Shown one piece after another: positions 36,401 to 43,296 of a DNA stretch of 64,000 nucleotides. The stretch covers positions 248,001 through 312,000 of the forward strand of contig MKTZ01000015.1 in assembly GCA_001898505.1 (NCBI GenBank). Direction: 5' to 3'. Position 1 is the first letter of the stretch. Every line of letters starts with the position of its first letter. The translations under genes were made by a program, and so were the position numbers. This stretch comes from Sphingobacteriales bacterium 50-39 (lineage in GTDB: Bacteria > Bacteroidota > Bacteroidia > Chitinophagales > Chitinophagaceae). The notes below the pieces were generated by a model. The model made no database searches and was not told the origin of the DNA. It saw only the letters and a program-made list of their open reading frames with translations.

Positions 36401-37531
36401 CCCGTCCTCCGCAAAGCACGCCACATCGTCGTTGGGAAGGCTCCCCTGCTGACCGGGCTGGCGCCTGTACAAAGGGAACCGCAGCATGTTTTGGTGGTAA
36501 TAGCCGACGCCCTTTTTAAGCGTTCCCGCCCAGATGGTACCTGTGTTGTCCTTGTAAAGCACCGAGATGGTATTTTCCGGTAAGCTCCTTTCTTCATCCG
36601 AATTATGAAGGTTCCTGACAGTGTGTTTCTCCTGATCCAGCAGGTCCACTCCTCCCTGGTCCGAGGCAATCCACATCAATCCCTTGTCGTCCTCGGTGAT
36701 GTAGCTTACAATATCGCCGCTCAGCCGGACATTGCCCGAATCTTTGTCAAAATGTGAGAATTTACCCGTATGCGGATCGAATTCCCAGAGGCCCCACAGT
36801 GTGCCAGGGGCGTAGAGCCAAAGCTTATCCTTGCTGTCGATAAACAGTTTATATCCATATAGGACAGGCGCTTTTTCCTGCAGCATGTCTGAATAAAAGG
36901 TGATCGCGTTACCTTGCAGATCGATCCGTTCCAGCCTGCCCTTTCCGTAAGATAGCCAAAGCCCGCCGGACGAATCGAGCTTCGCATCGCCAATACCGCC
37001 CGGTATTTCAGCGGAGGTCCGCACCTTGGGACGCAAGGGAACGGCTCCTTTGCCGGCATCGAAGCGATAAACCCCCGAATCTTTGTAAATAAAGAAAAAC
37101 CGGCCTTCCTTCCCCGGCACGATGCAGGTCAGGTCATAACGTAACAGATGACGCGCCTTCAAATACGCATCCACATTCGGAACGAAATGCTCGGTCGACG
37201 GGTCATATAAATTCAGGCCGCCCGTTGCAGTGGATATATACAGTTTATCTTCAGGTCCTTGAAAAATACGGTTCACGTGATCGTCCGTCAGAGACGAAGA
37301 ATCGGCTTCATCGTGTCTGAAAACCCTGAACGAATAGCCGTCATACCTGTTCAACCCGGAATTCGTCGCAAACCAGACATAACCCCGGCTGTCCTTGAAT
37401 ATATCGTCCACATGGTTATCCGACAGGCCATCCCGGATGTCCAGCCGTGAAAAAGGATAATCATTGACCTGGCAATACCCTACGCCCCCAACAATCAGCA
37501 GTCCAATAATAAGTAAGCAGCTCTTGATCAT
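33428..37531 (-). CDS. Hybrid two-component system regulator (HTCS2)
   Basis: 1367 residues from the ATG at 37531; a TTG at 37543 is less likely. Signal peptide (MIKSCLLIIGLLIVGG), Reg_prop sensor propeller (residues 25-670, repeated LWIGTxxGGLD motifs), Y_Y_Y domain (about 720-790), membrane helix (about 798-815), HisKA with His854 (LSHEFRTP), ATPase domain (NAFKFTST, DTGIGIP, GTGIGLAI), receiver with Asp1162 (VSDVNMPLMDG), then AraC helix-turn-helix (LSRTTLYKRV, VAEVAYMVGFNNPKYFARYFKE). All key residues are present. It is the last gene of the GH31-SusC-SusD-lipoprotein unit (56 nt after the lipoprotein gene) and lies just upstream of the repeated activator elements of module 1. It is therefore the best candidate to control the GH5-GH2 and SusC operons (inference from position). 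Confidence 0.95.
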   Translation of the reverse strand: MIKSCLLIIGLLIVGGVGYCQVNDYPFSRLDIRDGLSDNHVDDIFKDSRGYVWFATNSGLNRYDGYSFRVFRHDEADSSSLTDDHVNRIFQGPEDKLYISTATGGLNLYDPSTEHFVPNVDAYLKARHLLRYDLTCIVPGKEGRFFFIYKDSGVYRFDAGKGAVPLRPKVRTSAEIPGGIGDAKLDSSGGLWLSYGKGRLERIDLQGNAITFYSDMLQEKAPVLYGYKLFIDSKDKLWLYAPGTLWGLWEFDPHTGKFSHFDKDSGNVRLSGDIVSYITEDDKGLMWIASDQGGVDLLDQEKHTVRNLHNSDEERSLPENTISVLYKDNTGTIWAGTLKKGVGYYHQNMLRFPLYRRQPGQQGSLPNDDVACFAEDGKGNIWIGTDGGGLIYFDRTRRTFTQYRHEARDPNSLSSDVVISLAAGHDGKLWIGTYQGGLDCYDGRRFIHYRHRDADLSSLSDNNIYSLREDVDGVLWVGTMTGGLDRMDRATGKFYHNNFSMPYSIHSNYIASLEEDSLSNLWIGTVYGIDVLNRSTGKYMYFTNESSKLSDNIVFGMLCDHEGNMWAATRNGLSVMAPGRDTFQVFHMKDGLPSNIVVKVLEDRDHFLWVSTSGGLSRLTVTKDGGHFRIKCLNFDEYDGLQGRDFNQGAALRTREGELLFGGANGFNLFKPGSIGRDEQVPPVVLTGLQLYNKDVPLPPSLLKDSELVLSYDENNFTLQFAALSYINVRKNQYRYRLKGFDKDWMQTDGRNRRVTYTNIDPGEYVFQVKASNSDGVWNDKGITVRVIVKPPFWKTGFAYFVYVLIIVALLYIGRVRIIRRARAKFALAEERREALRVHELDRMKIKFFTNLSHEFRTPLTLILSPVDKLIRSMEDAGRRQLAMTIERNAKRLLHLVNQLLDLRKMEVNELKLNMRGGDIAAFIKTTVESFNDLAEERGIVFRYETQLEQLPALFDKDKVERILFNLLSNAFKFTSTGGSVVVQLAAAERDAQSMLLELNVRDTGIGIPPALKGKIFESFFQGDAPGHIRNQGTGIGLAITREFVEMHGGTIQVESIPDKGSCFTVLLPVTLLAESSLEHSPLSGGEDGESAAKTAEPVDNPMPSSAGGVRRFKVLLVEDDDDFRFYLKDNLSSLFTILEAANGKEGWQKTLAAQPDLVVSDVNMPLMDGLELSRKIKSDERVRHIPVILLTALSSEQDQLRALGMGVNDYISKPFNVEILVSRIRNLLEYRGTVEDTAKKRVHIEPVDVVAGPEETAEDFIRQAAEILEKNIANPDFSVDEWSRELGLSRTTLYKRVLSATGTTPISFIRNFRMKRAAQLLEKTKHNVAEVAYMVGFNNPKYFARYFKEVYGKLPSVYQAEMRKKV

Positions 37532-37587
37532 GTACACCGGCAATGGAATTACCGCTAAATATACAAATATTTGCTTATTCGTTACCC

Positions 37588-38415
37588 CTAGTGTGAATTA
37601 TAATAATCCAGGCTCACATAGTTGTAGATACACCAGTTGTTGGCATCTTTTAATGCAATGACTTCCAGCCCATCGGCCGTCAGCGACTTTATGGCCATTT
37701 TTGCATACCAGTTGGCGATGTTGGGACCCTGGTTCGGGTCATGGATCAATTGCGCTCCGATGGTAGCCAGCTGGTTGGTGCTCGTATACAGCATAAAATG
37801 ACCGCTGGCCTGCCCCAGCGATGGCAGCATTTTATTATCGGAACTGAAATTTGCATTGCCGATCAGATCAAAGGTCATCGTTCCATAAGTACTCGGATCA
37901 CCTGCCGGGCAGATCCAGGAAGCCCAGCCGGCGTCCCATTCCCAACCTGTCCCGCCGAAGTAGATAGGTCCGTTGAATAGCTTACTTGCGCCGGATGATG
38001 TTACATCCAGCACCCAGGTTTTCGATTTTCCATATCCGCCCGTAAGGTTAATCCAGGCAGGAGTGCTTACGGCCGCCTGATCCAGCGTATTTATCGTCAC
38101 GATAGTCGTATCTGCCTGGACAAGCCCGCCGGCGCTTTCCACCCCGTAAACAAATTTATATTGTCCGGGGAAAGGAACGTTGATGGTGTCCTTTACCCGC
38201 TGTGATTGACCGAAAGGCGTAACCCATACGGGGGTCATGCCGGGTGTCGAGCTTGTCAAAACAATATTATTGGGATTTGTCGACGAAGGCGCAATATTGA
38301 AGGACAACTTACTCTTATCCGCCAGCGGTCCTAATTCATATTTCTGCTTGGTGCAGGCAGAAAACACCAATGCTGATCCGATGAACGCAAAGGTCTTTTT
38401 TATCATATTTCTCAT
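37588..38415 (-). CDS. Putative surface glycan-binding lipoprotein with PKD-like domain
   Basis: 275 residues from the ATG at 38415; the ATG at 38406 would shorten it by three. Lipobox Cys21 (LVFSAC, then TKQ). Residues about 35-112 resemble a PKD/Ig-like fold (NNIVLTSSTPGMTPVWV, PFPGQYKFVYGVES). The C-terminal half begins with an aromatic-rich segment (GGTGWEWDAGWASW, about residues 153-166), reminiscent of the Trp-rich start of the C-terminal domain in the other glycan-binding protein here, though the two are otherwise different. It follows SusD2 by 29 nt, the usual place for SusE/SGBP-type proteins, so surface glycan capture is the likely role. No enzyme motif is seen. I cannot name a more specific family. 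Confidence 0.82.
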   Translation of the reverse strand: MRNMIKKTFAFIGSALVFSACTKQKYELGPLADKSKLSFNIAPSSTNPNNIVLTSSTPGMTPVWVTPFGQSQRVKDTINVPFPGQYKFVYGVESAGGLVQADTTIVTINTLDQAAVSTPAWINLTGGYGKSKTWVLDVTSSGASKLFNGPIYFGGTGWEWDAGWASWICPAGDPSTYGTMTFDLIGNANFSSDNKMLPSLGQASGHFMLYTSTNQLATIGAQLIHDPNQGPNIANWYAKMAIKSLTADGLEVIALKDANNWCIYNYVSLDYYNSH

Positions 38416-38444
38416 ATGTGTATTATTTTAATTATTAAATGATC

Positions 38445-40046
38445 TTACCAGCCGGGATTTTGTTTCAGTACCCCTGACGACAACGTGATCTGATCGGAAG
38501 GTATTTGTTGAAATCCCCGCGTAGCGGTAATATTTGCCTGCAACGTTGCAGCGCTTGGTTGTGTTCCCGTGCCGTCGTTGATCAGGGACAAAGTCGTATT
38601 AGCCGCGATGGTCGATGCGGCCGTGGCAAGGCCCTGGCGTAACAGATCCCAGTACCGGATACCTTCTCCCACGAATTCAAGCCGGCGCTCTGCAAGGATG
38701 TCGTCTTTCGTGACGGCCGTAACAGCAGCAGCGGAAGGGATTGCCCGCTGATGTACCTGGTTGAAATAGCTTACAGCGTTCGGGCTTCCCAATTCAGCCG
38801 CCATCAATAACACATCCGAATAGCGAATAGCGAAGTAATCCTGGCTTTGGCCAACCAGATAGTTGCTGACGGGAAGAGGATTGTTATTGGAGTCGCAGAT
38901 CGGGCTGTATTTCTTCATATAATATCCGGTGTACTCACGATTGGCTGCCGCCTTGCCGAAAGCAAGATTTTCCTTGGCAATATCCGTGATGGAAGCAAAA
39001 TACCGGCTGTCTTTTGACGGATCGAACAGCGCCACCAGCTTGGGGTCCACCGTACAGCCACCCCATCCAAACCCATAGGGATAAAGGCTTTGTTCACGCA
39101 TACCCGTCATTACCATCCAGTTATTGCCCGTAATGTTTCCATTGTAGTCCCCTGTGGAAGAATATTTGATGGAAAAAACCACCTCTTTGTTGGCTTCTCC
39201 CGCATAGGTGACTTTTTTTGCCAATGACGCTGCAGGCCAAAGGGTAGTGAAGTCGCTGACCAGTCCGTGTCCGCTGTGCGCGATCACGTCCTCTACCGCA
39301 GCCAATGCGGTGGCAGCCGATTCGTTGCCGATGGTAGACTTGCCATAATACCCTGAATAAAACAGATAAACGCGGGCAAGCATGGATTCCGCAGCCCACT
39401 TCGTCACCCTCCCGTTGGGTACGCTGGTATACGTTGCAGAAGGAAGGCTATCCGCTGCATAGCGCAGATCGCTCATGATCTGAGCATAGATGGAATCAGG
39501 ACCTGACTGAGGCACATTTGCCAAAGTAGGGGTCGTCAGCAGCGGCACTTTTTCAAACAGCCGGGCCAGATCGAAATAACAGTAAGCACGAATAAATTTG
39601 GTCTCCGCCGTGTATTGATTTTTCAACGTGGTGCTGTCTCCCCAAGCGATCTGGTTCATGTGCTGAAGGAGAACATTACAACGATAGATGGCCTGGTAAT
39701 AATTTTTCCATCCGCCGCTGTGCATAGACACGTCAGACGGGGAAATGGTCTTATTGAATTCATCCATCATTTCCCAGCCATATCCGTCTGAAGCGCCGGT
39801 GGCTCCAAAACAATTGTCTGAAAAAACCTCCATTATGGGCGGGATGGCTTCACCATTATAGATCAGATCCAGTCCGTTGTAACATCCCACCAGGGCGGTG
39901 AAGGCATCGGAAGGTGTCTTATAAAAGGAGACGTCCGTCTGCGAGGCGGCGGTGAGCTCCGTGGTCAGGAATTTCTTACATGAATTGAGCGAAAGCATTG
40001 CCAGCGCTGCCACGAGGCCGATGGTACTATATTTAATTTTTTTCAT
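38445..40046 (-). CDS. SusD-like outer-membrane oligosaccharide-binding lipoprotein (pair 2)
   Basis: 533 residues from the ATG at 40046, lipobox Cys23 (LSLNSC, then KKFL). SusD/RagB motifs: FLTTELTAASQTDVSFYKTPSDAF at the N-terminus, the TPR core AETKFIRAYCYFDLARLFEKVPLL and TKWAAESMLARVYLFYSGYYG, and the C-terminal SQDYFAIRYSDVLLMAAELG, FNQVHQRA, LAERRLEFVGEGIRYWDLLRQG. It is the lid and binding subunit for SusC2, which lies 16 nt upstream. The second importer pair differs clearly from pair 1 in sequence, suggesting that it takes a different oligosaccharide or chain length. Confidence 0.96.
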   Translation of the reverse strand: MKKIKYSTIGLVAALAMLSLNSCKKFLTTELTAASQTDVSFYKTPSDAFTALVGCYNGLDLIYNGEAIPPIMEVFSDNCFGATGASDGYGWEMMDEFNKTISPSDVSMHSGGWKNYYQAIYRCNVLLQHMNQIAWGDSTTLKNQYTAETKFIRAYCYFDLARLFEKVPLLTTPTLANVPQSGPDSIYAQIMSDLRYAADSLPSATYTSVPNGRVTKWAAESMLARVYLFYSGYYGKSTIGNESAATALAAVEDVIAHSGHGLVSDFTTLWPAASLAKKVTYAGEANKEVVFSIKYSSTGDYNGNITGNNWMVMTGMREQSLYPYGFGWGGCTVDPKLVALFDPSKDSRYFASITDIAKENLAFGKAAANREYTGYYMKKYSPICDSNNNPLPVSNYLVGQSQDYFAIRYSDVLLMAAELGSPNAVSYFNQVHQRAIPSAAAVTAVTKDDILAERRLEFVGEGIRYWDLLRQGLATAASTIAANTTLSLINDGTGTQPSAATLQANITATRGFQQIPSDQITLSSGVLKQNPGW

Positions 40047-40062
40047 GTCTTTTTTTTATCAA

Positions 40063-43000
40063 TTAGAAAATGATGCTTACCCCCACCATCGTCTTTCTTG
40101 GGCGGGGATAATATCCCAGGTCAACGCCTTGTCCGAAGTAATAAGCTCCGCTGGCATCCGAAGAGGTATATCCTACTTCGGGATCCATTCCATTGTACTT
40201 GGTGAAAGTAACCAGGTTCTCAGCTGCCACGTACAAACGGAATTGCGTCAGATATTTCCACTTCAACAGTTTCGCGAAATCGTATGCCAGGGTAATGTTC
40301 GATACTCTCAAATAGCTACCGTCATGAATAAAGAGATCGGAAAACTCGGCCCAGTTGATGTTGTTTTGCGTCACACGGGGCATTGAATTGGATGTACCTT
40401 CTCCGTGCCAGCGACTCAAAACAGCAGTCGTCCAGTTCCCATAAGCGCCCAGATCCCTATAGGACTGGACCAGTTTATTTCCGGCAACGCCACTTGTCGT
40501 GATGGAAAGATCGAAGTTTTTATAGTTGCCGGAAAACCTCAAACCAAAAACATGATGCGGGTTCGGATCGCCGATATTCGTCTTATCGGCGGCGGTAATA
40601 GCTCCGTCGCCATTCAAATCCACATATCTTACGTCACCCGGATGAGCTGAGGGTTGAAGGGCCCCATTCTTACCCTTCCATGACTGTACGTCCGCCTCAG
40701 TCTGGAAGATGCCGGCCGTCTTATATCCCCAGAAATACCCGACGGGGTTTCCGGAAGATGCCCGGAAAAATTCCGGGGCATTTACAAACAGGCTGTTCGA
40801 ACCGCCATGAATGATCCCATCGGCCGTCGGAATATTATTCACCATATTTTTATTATAGGCGTAGGAACCCGATATGGAGTAGGCGAAATCTTTTCCGATC
40901 CTGTCGTTGTACGCCAGCTGGAGCTCTATTCCCTTATTGGTGACATTGCCCCCGTTGATATATGGGTTTGTCGAAACACCTGCGGTGGCCAGCAACGGCG
41001 CTGCAACCAGCCAGTCCTTTGTCAATTTATTATATACGTCGATACTTGCGCTTAGTTTGTTGTCCAGCAATTGGGCGTCGATCCCTATATTGGTTTGTCG
41101 GGAAGTTTCCCATTTTGTCTTTTGAACGCCGATGGTGGAAGGATAAGCCCCATTGGTCAGGCTCGTATTGGTGTTGCCAAAATTGTATTGTGCATTTGAC
41201 AAGCTGATCAGGGACAGGTAATTGAAAGCAGTAATGCCATCGTTACCGTTGGATCCCCAGCTTGCTCTTAATTTCAGGAAGTTCAGCCAGGTCCTGGCCG
41301 GCGCCATGAAAGATTCACTGCTGACCACCCAACCTACTGACAGGGATGGGAAGTATCCCCATTGATGGTCCTTGGCAAACATCGTAGAACCATCTGCACG
41401 GAAGATAGCGGAAGCGAGGTATTTGTCCTGGTAAGAATAGTTGATCCTGCCGAAAAACGAAGCCTGCGCATAGACGGCATTTGCGTTCCCGTACAGCGAC
41501 ATGGAATGCGTTACCGTTTGCCTGTTGGCGGTGGTAGTATCGGCGCTCATCGATATAGACGTAAGATTTGAAGTACTGAGGTATCCCCGGTCGAAACTGG
41601 CGAATAAGGTAGGTCCGGTATTATTTCCACCTACAAACGTTCCCTGGTACTTGCGAATGGCGCTACCCGCGAGAAAATCAAATTTGTGCTCTTTGATCCT
41701 GAAAAGATAGTTCACGGTATTGTCCCAATTCACAGTGTATGACTGGGAACTGCCCTGACCGATGTTCTCGTTCCTGTTGTAAGCATATATCGACAAATTA
41801 TCATACACGGGCGTATAACTATGATTAGCCGAAGATGAATAATTCAACCCAAAAGAAGTTCTGATCCTCAAATCCTTGATCGGCTGCAGTTCCGCATATA
41901 CATCTCCAAACAATTTTTGCGTCTTCGTATCATTTTGATTATTGTAGACCGCCAATGCATAAGGGTTCGCTTCGGCAGTGTTCCATGGGCCACCATTGTA
42001 TACGGTAGATTTGAGGCTGCTCAGATATTTACCGGCAGAGTCGTACATCGCCAGCAACGGGCTGGTGGTAAATGCACCGCGCAGGGTGTTGCCATATATT
42101 CCTCCATCCGAGATCCCGTATTGATTGATAAAGGAGAAGGTCAGGTGCTCGCCTATTTTCAGCGCCCCGTCATACATTTTGCGTTCGGTGTTGCTACGGA
42201 AATTGTAGCGCTCATAATTCGAAAGCTTCTGTCCGCCGACGATACCGCCCTGTTGTGTATAGGACATTCCCAATGAATAGGACGAAACATCTGATCCGCC
42301 ACTGGCGGATAAGTTATAATTCTGCACCGGCACGTTGGAGGCGAACATCTGGTCCAGCCAGTTGGTTCCTTTTCCCAACGCATTGATTTGCGCTTGCGTA
42401 AAAAGGGGAGCAAGCCCTGAGTTGAGGGCGGCCTCATTCTGGATGACGGCGTACTGGTGTGCATCCAGCAGATTTGTTTTCGGAGGGGCGTTTTGATATC
42501 CGTAGTAGCCGTCGAACGATATTTGCCCGCCTGTCTTTCCGCCCATCTTCCCGCCTTTGGTCGTTATCAGCACAACGCCATTGGCTCCATTGATACCGTA
42601 GATGGCGCTCGATGCGGCATCTTTCAATACATCTACGGAGGCTATGTCCGATGGATTCAAAAAAGTAATATCGTTGGTAATCACACCATCTACCACGTAC
42701 AAAGGATTCGCGTTCCCAATGGTACCGACTCCCCGGATATTCACTTTAAAGCCGCCGCCGGGCTGTCCCGAGGTGGACGTAATGTTGACCCCTGCGGCCT
42801 GTCCCTGCAATGCCTGTAATGCATTGGTGGTGTTGAGTTTGGCAAGGTCTTCGCCTTTGACGTGGGCAGTAGCGCCCGTCACTGCTTTCGACTTTTGCAC
42901 GCCATAACCCACTACCACAATATCGTCCAGCTTTGCGATACTTTGATCGAGCTGAATGGTCAGGTCGTTTGTTTCCGCCTGTATTTTGACTGTTTTCAAA

Positions 43001-43266
43001 CCATGGCCTACCGAACTGATCTCAAGGACCTCGCCGGTGTTCACCACAATACTGAAAACTCCATCGTTATTGGAAATAACGGCGTTTCGCGAGCCTTTTA
43101 CGGCGATCGAGGCGCCTGCAACCGGCTGCCCGGTACCAGTCTCCGTGACCCTGCCCGTTATTTTTCGTCCAGTAGTCTGGGCAAAATCGTGGGCGCTCAA
43201 AAGCAGCAGGGTCAGCAGCATCAAGATTGGCTTTGACCACTTCCGTTTGATTTTCTTTTCTAGCAT
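40063..43266 (-). CDS. SusC-like TonB-dependent oligosaccharide importer (pair 2)
   Basis: 1067 residues from the ATG at 43266 (MLEKKIKRKW); a TTG two codons upstream is unlikely. Signal peptide with a basic start and hydrophobic ILMLLTLLLLS, cleavage near FAQ. CarboxypepD_reg-like domain (ITGRVTETGTGQPVAGASIAV to SVGHGLKTV), SusC motif DDIVVVGYGVQKSKAVTGA, plug (LYVVDGVITND, IASVDVLKDAASSAIYGINGANGVV), then the barrel, ending in MVGVSIIF. It lies 30 nt after GH31 and 16 nt before susD2. The order GH31-SusC-SusD links the importer to alpha-xyloside processing and thus to xyloglucan oligosaccharides. Confidence 0.97.
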   Translation of the reverse strand: MLEKKIKRKWSKPILMLLTLLLLSAHDFAQTTGRKITGRVTETGTGQPVAGASIAVKGSRNAVISNNDGVFSIVVNTGEVLEISSVGHGLKTVKIQAETNDLTIQLDQSIAKLDDIVVVGYGVQKSKAVTGATAHVKGEDLAKLNTTNALQALQGQAAGVNITSTSGQPGGGFKVNIRGVGTIGNANPLYVVDGVITNDITFLNPSDIASVDVLKDAASSAIYGINGANGVVLITTKGGKMGGKTGGQISFDGYYGYQNAPPKTNLLDAHQYAVIQNEAALNSGLAPLFTQAQINALGKGTNWLDQMFASNVPVQNYNLSASGGSDVSSYSLGMSYTQQGGIVGGQKLSNYERYNFRSNTERKMYDGALKIGEHLTFSFINQYGISDGGIYGNTLRGAFTTSPLLAMYDSAGKYLSSLKSTVYNGGPWNTAEANPYALAVYNNQNDTKTQKLFGDVYAELQPIKDLRIRTSFGLNYSSSANHSYTPVYDNLSIYAYNRNENIGQGSSQSYTVNWDNTVNYLFRIKEHKFDFLAGSAIRKYQGTFVGGNNTGPTLFASFDRGYLSTSNLTSISMSADTTTANRQTVTHSMSLYGNANAVYAQASFFGRINYSYQDKYLASAIFRADGSTMFAKDHQWGYFPSLSVGWVVSSESFMAPARTWLNFLKLRASWGSNGNDGITAFNYLSLISLSNAQYNFGNTNTSLTNGAYPSTIGVQKTKWETSRQTNIGIDAQLLDNKLSASIDVYNKLTKDWLVAAPLLATAGVSTNPYINGGNVTNKGIELQLAYNDRIGKDFAYSISGSYAYNKNMVNNIPTADGIIHGGSNSLFVNAPEFFRASSGNPVGYFWGYKTAGIFQTEADVQSWKGKNGALQPSAHPGDVRYVDLNGDGAITAADKTNIGDPNPHHVFGLRFSGNYKNFDLSITTSGVAGNKLVQSYRDLGAYGNWTTAVLSRWHGEGTSNSMPRVTQNNINWAEFSDLFIHDGSYLRVSNITLAYDFAKLLKWKYLTQFRLYVAAENLVTFTKYNGMDPEVGYTSSDASGAYYFGQGVDLGYYPRPRKTMVGVSIIF

Positions 43267-43296
43267 AAACAAGCAATTTTTGGTTAATAAAAAAAA

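Noticed and set aside
37532-37587. Promoter for HTCS2 (palindromic CAAATATTTG at 37563-37572)
   Set aside because: AATATTTG and TATATTTA each miss the TAnnTTTG consensus by one base, and the gap is small enough for operon read-through.
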